Assembly: GCA_021151525.1 (NCBI GenBank)
Contig: JAGKXD010000034.1
Coordinates: forward strand, 1 to 37,895
Direction: 5' to 3'
DNA from: Cellvibrionaceae bacterium
GTDB taxonomy: Bacteria; Pseudomonadota; Gammaproteobacteria; Pseudomonadales; Cellvibrionaceae
Length of the DNA stretch: 37,895 bases
The translations under genes and the position numbers were made by a program. The notes below the pieces were generated by a model, which saw only the letters and a program-made list of their open reading frames with translations, had not been told where the DNA came from and made no database searches. Shown piece after piece: positions 34,852 through 37,895 of this stretch. How positions within the stretch are numbered: position 1 is the stretch's first letter; each line of letters starts with the position of its first letter.

Positions 34852-36690
34852 TTACAACAACACAAGCGCGGCGAGAATAATCACCACACCGGCAGCAATA
34901 GTGGCAGCGTACCAACGTACACTACCGGTTTGAGTTGCACTTAACCCTCTGTATAACTGCGTGATACCTGCAGGAATCAGATTGAAAGTTTTATCAACTG
35001 GATCTCGACGCACAATTTTGGCGACGAAAAGGTATGGTTTGACGAGGACTTTGTCGTATAACCAATCAAAGCCCCAAGCCGCAAACCAGAATTTAGTTAG
35101 CAATTTACCAATTGATGACGAAGCGATTGAGCGAACAATTTTTGTATCAAACAAGAACAGAAACACCGCTAGCAAGGTACCGGTTATTGCCGTTGCAATT
35201 GTAATGATTTCTACAAAGTGTTTTGCACCCTCTTCCACTTCATGGTTGCCAGGCAAGACGCCATCTAGCGGCGGTACGATCAAAGCACCAAGACCAGTTG
35301 AAAGCACTAATAAAATGCCAAGTGGTAGCCAGTAATCCGCGCCGTGGAGAGCATGTACTTCAGTTTTAGCTTCACCATGGAAGGCGATGAAAATTAAACG
35401 GAAGGTATATATCGCTGTCATGAATGCGCCAGCCAAACCTGCATAGAACAGTTCTGGATGGCTGTAAGCCTCAAGCAAAATTTCGTCTTTAGAGTAGAAA
35501 CCTACAGTTACCCAAGGCAGGGCAACCAAGGCTGCACCACCGACTAAGAAACAAGCATAAACAAACGGAATTTTTTTACGCAAACCGCCCATTTTGAAAA
35601 TGTTCTGCTCATGGTGACAAGCAATAATCACTGCACCTGATGAAAGAAACAATAAAGCTTTGAAGAACGCGTGGTATACCAAATGCCAAATCGCAGGTTG
35701 GTAAGCCTTAACGCCCAACGCCAAAAACATGTAACCAATCTGGCTCATGGTTGAGTAAGCGAGGATACGCTTGATATCGGTTTGTACCAGCGCAGCAAAA
35801 CCTGCGATAAACAAAGTCACCGCTCCAATAACACCCACAAGGTAAAGCACATCGGGAGCTAATTCGAACAACACGTGAGTACGTGCAATCAAATAAACAC
35901 CTGCAGTTACCATTGTTGCGGCATGGATCAATGCTGAAACCGGAGTTGGGCCTGCCATTGCATCCGCCAACCAAGTTTGCAGTGGTAATTGTGCAGATTT
36001 ACCTACAGCACCACCTAACAACATCATGGTGGCGAATACAATCGCAGAGGAACCAACAGCAAATACAGTCGGTGCTTTAGCGATAACTTCTTGAATATTC
36101 AAAGTACCTAAGTGTTGGTAGAGAATAAACAAACCAATCGCCATAAAGGCATCGCCCACACGGGTAACAACAAATGCTTTACGTGCTGCAGCCCCGTTTG
36201 TAGGATCGCGATAGTAGTAGCCAATCAAAAGATAAGAGCAAAGGCCTACACCTTCCCACCCGAAATACAAAGACACTAGGTTATCGCCCAATACCAACAA
36301 AATCATGCTGGCAAGGAAGAGGTTCATGTAAGAGAAGAAGCGCGCATAGTCTTCATCGCCACGCATGTACCATGATGCAAACAAGTGAATCAGAAAACCT
36401 ACACCGGTAATTACACCGAGCATGGTTAGAGACAAACCATCCAAGTGCAAATTAAATGCAGGTGCAAAGCCAGCAATGTTTACCCATGTCCACAAGGGCT
36501 GAACAAAAAAGCCTGCCTCTGGCTTGTGTTGTAGAAAATCAAAGCCTGCTAACGCTGCAAAAATTGCCGCCAAGCCAACAGAGCCCACACCAACATAAGC
36601 AGCAACATTTTCAGATAAACGCTTGCGGCCAGTTACGAGGATCAGGAATCCGATTAGAGGAAATAAAATTGTTAGAAAGAGTTGGTTCAT
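34852..36690 (-). CDS. nuoL: NADH-quinone oxidoreductase subunit L
   Basis: Distal antiporter-like subunit of complex I, with the long lateral helix at its C-terminus. The 612-residue length is normal. Typical blocks are FFSYMNLFLASMILLVL, FFGWEGVGLCSYLLIG-like sequence (here YFGWEGVGLCSY), PTPVSALIHAATMVTAG and TDIKRILAYSTMSQIGYM. Its ATG overlaps the nuoK stop by 4 bp, so translation is coupled. The gene order K-L-M-N is standard. Confidence 0.97.
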   Translation of the reverse strand: MNQLFLTILFPLIGFLILVTGRKRLSENVAAYVGVGSVGLAAIFAALAGFDFLQHKPEAGFFVQPLWTWVNIAGFAPAFNLHLDGLSLTMLGVITGVGFLIHLFASWYMRGDEDYARFFSYMNLFLASMILLVLGDNLVSLYFGWEGVGLCSYLLIGYYYRDPTNGAAARKAFVVTRVGDAFMAIGLFILYQHLGTLNIQEVIAKAPTVFAVGSSAIVFATMMLLGGAVGKSAQLPLQTWLADAMAGPTPVSALIHAATMVTAGVYLIARTHVLFELAPDVLYLVGVIGAVTLFIAGFAALVQTDIKRILAYSTMSQIGYMFLALGVKAYQPAIWHLVYHAFFKALLFLSSGAVIIACHHEQNIFKMGGLRKKIPFVYACFLVGGAALVALPWVTVGFYSKDEILLEAYSHPELFYAGLAGAFMTAIYTFRLIFIAFHGEAKTEVHALHGADYWLPLGILLVLSTGLGALIVPPLDGVLPGNHEVEEGAKHFVEIITIATAITGTLLAVFLFLFDTKIVRSIASSSIGKLLTKFWFAAWGFDWLYDKVLVKPYLFVAKIVRRDPVDKTFNLIPAGITQLYRGLSATQTGSVRWYAATIAAGVVIILAALVLL

Positions 36691-37007
36691 CCGCGCATCT
36701 CACTTGCTGCATCAACGTCCAGAGACTGGTAGCGACGGTAAAGTTGAATAACGATTGCCAAGCCAATTGCAGCTTCTGAGGCAGCCAAAGTTAAAATTAA
36801 AATAAACATGATTTGGCCATCAGGTTGTACCCAACGCGCACCGGCAATCACAAATGCCATGGCGGCAGCGTTCATCATGATTTCAATGCTCATCAAGACG
36901 AACAGCAAATTGCGGCGAATCAGTACGCCTGCCAAACCCACGATAAAAAGCGCACCAGCAGCTACAAGGCCGTGCTCTAAAGGAATGCCATGAATACTAT
37001 TAAGCAT
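36687..37007 (-). CDS. nuoK: NADH-quinone oxidoreductase subunit K
   Basis: Small three-helix complex I subunit of 106 residues. It carries the two membrane glutamates essential for proton transfer, E42 in MSIEIMMNAA and E78 in AASEAAIGL. The C-terminal DAASEMRG is shared with Pseudomonas-type NuoK. The start lies 8 bases inside nuoJ, where the nuoJ codons also provide an AAGGAG ribosome site 7 bases before the ATG. Confidence 0.96.
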   Translation of the reverse strand: MLNSIHGIPLEHGLVAAGALFIVGLAGVLIRRNLLFVLMSIEIMMNAAAMAFVIAGARWVQPDGQIMFILILTLAASEAAIGLAIVIQLYRRYQSLDVDAASEMRG

Positions 37008-37524
37008 GCTTAATCTCCTTATCGTCTTTGTCTGCGTCGCGGCCTAAGTGCCAAGCAGCGACCATAGCAGCGAGCAACAACATGGAGGCTAATTCTACGG
37101 CCAATAAGTAGGGACCAAACAAAGCTATACCCACTTCTTTTGGACCAACGGTAGTGATAGTAATCAGTGTTTCAAGATTAGGTTTGATGGTGTAAACCAA
37201 TTCAGCCAAGAGTGCTAATGACAGAAAAGATGGGCCAATCCACGCACGCGGTGACAACCATTTTTTCTCTTGCTCATCAATTACTGCTCCGAGGTTAAGA
37301 ATCATAACCACGAACACGAACAACACCATGATGGCGCCGGCGTACACAATCATTTCAAGTGCCGCAGCGAAAGGCGCGCCCAAAGCAAAAAAGATCATCG
37401 CTACAGCGAGCAATGAAACCACAAGATACAACAAAGCGTGTACCGGGTTGGCGTTGGTGATAACTCGAATCGATGCAATCAAAGCAATTGCAGCGGCGAG
37501 GTAGAAAGCTATTGCAGATCCCAC
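37000..37524 (-). CDS. nuoJ: NADH-quinone oxidoreductase subunit J
   Basis: Complex I membrane subunit of 174 residues with five helices. It includes the VYAGAIMVLFVFVVMILN region (third helix, conserved in the family). The start codon is GTG at 37524, with AAGGA about 10 bases upstream. There is no ATG near the N-terminus that would leave the first helix complete. It is 22 bp downstream of nuoI and overlaps nuoK by 8 bp. Confidence 0.95.
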   Translation of the reverse strand: MGSAIAFYLAAAIALIASIRVITNANPVHALLYLVVSLLAVAMIFFALGAPFAAALEMIVYAGAIMVLFVFVVMILNLGAVIDEQEKKWLSPRAWIGPSFLSLALLAELVYTIKPNLETLITITTVGPKEVGIALFGPYLLAVELASMLLLAAMVAAWHLGRDADKDDKEIKHA

Positions 37525-37546
37525 GTCGGTATATTCCTTCGATTGA

Positions 37547-37895
37547 TTAAGGTAAAAGGCTCTTCACGTTTACAGGCTGTGCTTCGTTTTGCGCACCACC
37601 TTTTGGTTTGCCAGCAATCGCCAAACCAGAAACGCGATAGAAGTTATAGTCAGGATATTTGCCTGGGCCAGAAATCAATAAGTTTTCTTTTTCATAAACC
37701 AAGTCTTGGCGTACATATTCAGCAAGTTCAAAATCTGGAGTCATCTGAATTGCAGTTGTAGGACAAGCTTCTTCACACATGCCACAGAAAATGCAGCGTG
37801 AAAAATTAATGCGGAAAAATTCCGGATACCAACGCCCATCTTCTTTTTCTGCTTTTTGCAGTGAAATGCAGCCTACCGGACACGCCACTGCGCAC
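37547..37895 (-). CDS. nuoI: NADH-quinone oxidoreductase subunit I (5' end outside window)
   Basis: Peripheral-arm subunit of complex I that binds two [4Fe-4S] clusters. Only the C-terminal 116 or so residues lie in the window. The frame continues to the right edge: the last bases read CAVACPVGC, the end of the first ferredoxin-type cysteine motif, so an internal ATG at 37888 is not the real start. The second motif, CIFCGMCEEACP, is complete. The C-terminal NVKSLLP matches Pseudomonas-type NuoI as I recall it. Upstream nuo genes should follow beyond the window. Confidence 0.96.
   Translation of the reverse strand, partial: CAVACPVGCISLQKAEKEDGRWYPEFFRINFSRCIFCGMCEEACPTTAIQMTPDFELAEYVRQDLVYEKENLLISGPGKYPDYNFYRVSGLAIAGKPKGGAQNEAQPVNVKSLLP

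Noticed and set aside
34961..35335. 124-codon plus-strand open frame opposite nuoL
   Set aside because: It is antisense to a strongly conserved complex I gene and has low-complexity, basic sequence typical of a shadow frame.
1..37895. CRISPR arrays, insertion sequences, tRNA or rRNA genes
   Set aside because: Reading both strands gave no regularly spaced repeats, transposase-like proteins, terminal inverted repeats or recognisable structural RNA sequences.

Overview
The window looks like chromosomal DNA of a free-living, moderately AT-rich gammaproteobacterium. The nuo proteins and ThrH resemble Pseudomonas-type sequences. The mix of glucan metabolism, a GlyGly-CTERM protein, c-di-GMP enzymes and a DUF2339/DUF3999 pair fits Cellvibrionaceae (Cellvibrio, Saccharophagus) best. 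This placement is inferred from remembered family resemblance, not from a search. I saw no rRNA, tRNA, CRISPR array, insertion sequence or prophage gene.

Layout. (1) 9-3633, plus strand: a dual GGDEF-EAL membrane c-di-GMP enzyme followed 13 bp later by an outer-membrane beta-barrel protein. (2) 3647-9326, minus strand: alpha-glucan phosphorylase, D-lactate dehydrogenase and a GAF-PAS-PAS-GGDEF diguanylate cyclase. (3) 9726-13705: a four-gene minus-strand operon (four-repeat COG4705-like membrane protein, small lipoprotein, OmpR-type regulator, histidine kinase), met tail to tail by a second plus-strand COG4705-like gene. The kinase and this second paralogue overlap by 4 bp. (4) 14293-17409: a 1038-residue protein that matches eukaryotic phosphorylase kinase alpha subunits over most of its length (GH15-like). 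(5) 17643-20176: an ArnT-like lipid-linked sugar transferase and a GtrB/ArnC-like polyprenyl-phosphate glycosyltransferase with a 4 bp overlap, behind a Fur-box-like sequence. (6) 20247-24363, minus strand: secreted beta-helix protein, small membrane protein with an unusual leader hairpin, GlyGly-CTERM cyclophilin, HPP-family membrane protein and DEDDh exonuclease. (7) 24401-28637, minus strand: DUF3999 and DUF2339. (8) 28801-30981, plus strand: pabB and a dienelactone hydrolase-family gene. (9) 31070-31687, minus strand: thrH. (10) 31792-37895, minus strand: nuoN, M, L, K, J and partial nuoI of respiratory complex I.

How the genes work together. The phosphorylase and the PHK-alpha-like protein point to storage-glucan turnover, with lactate dehydrogenase as a fermentative outlet and complex I as the respiratory one. 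Two diguanylate cyclase-domain proteins link the region to c-di-GMP signalling. The most unusual parts are the PHK-alpha-like protein without a visible kinase subunit, and the two-component system bracketed by paralogous membrane proteins with an internal four-fold repeat and repeated intramembrane acidic residues.

Several start codons were reassigned from Shine-Dalgarno placement and family length: the outer-membrane barrel, the GAF-PAS-GGDEF protein, the beta-helix protein, the HPP protein, DUF3999 and thrH.
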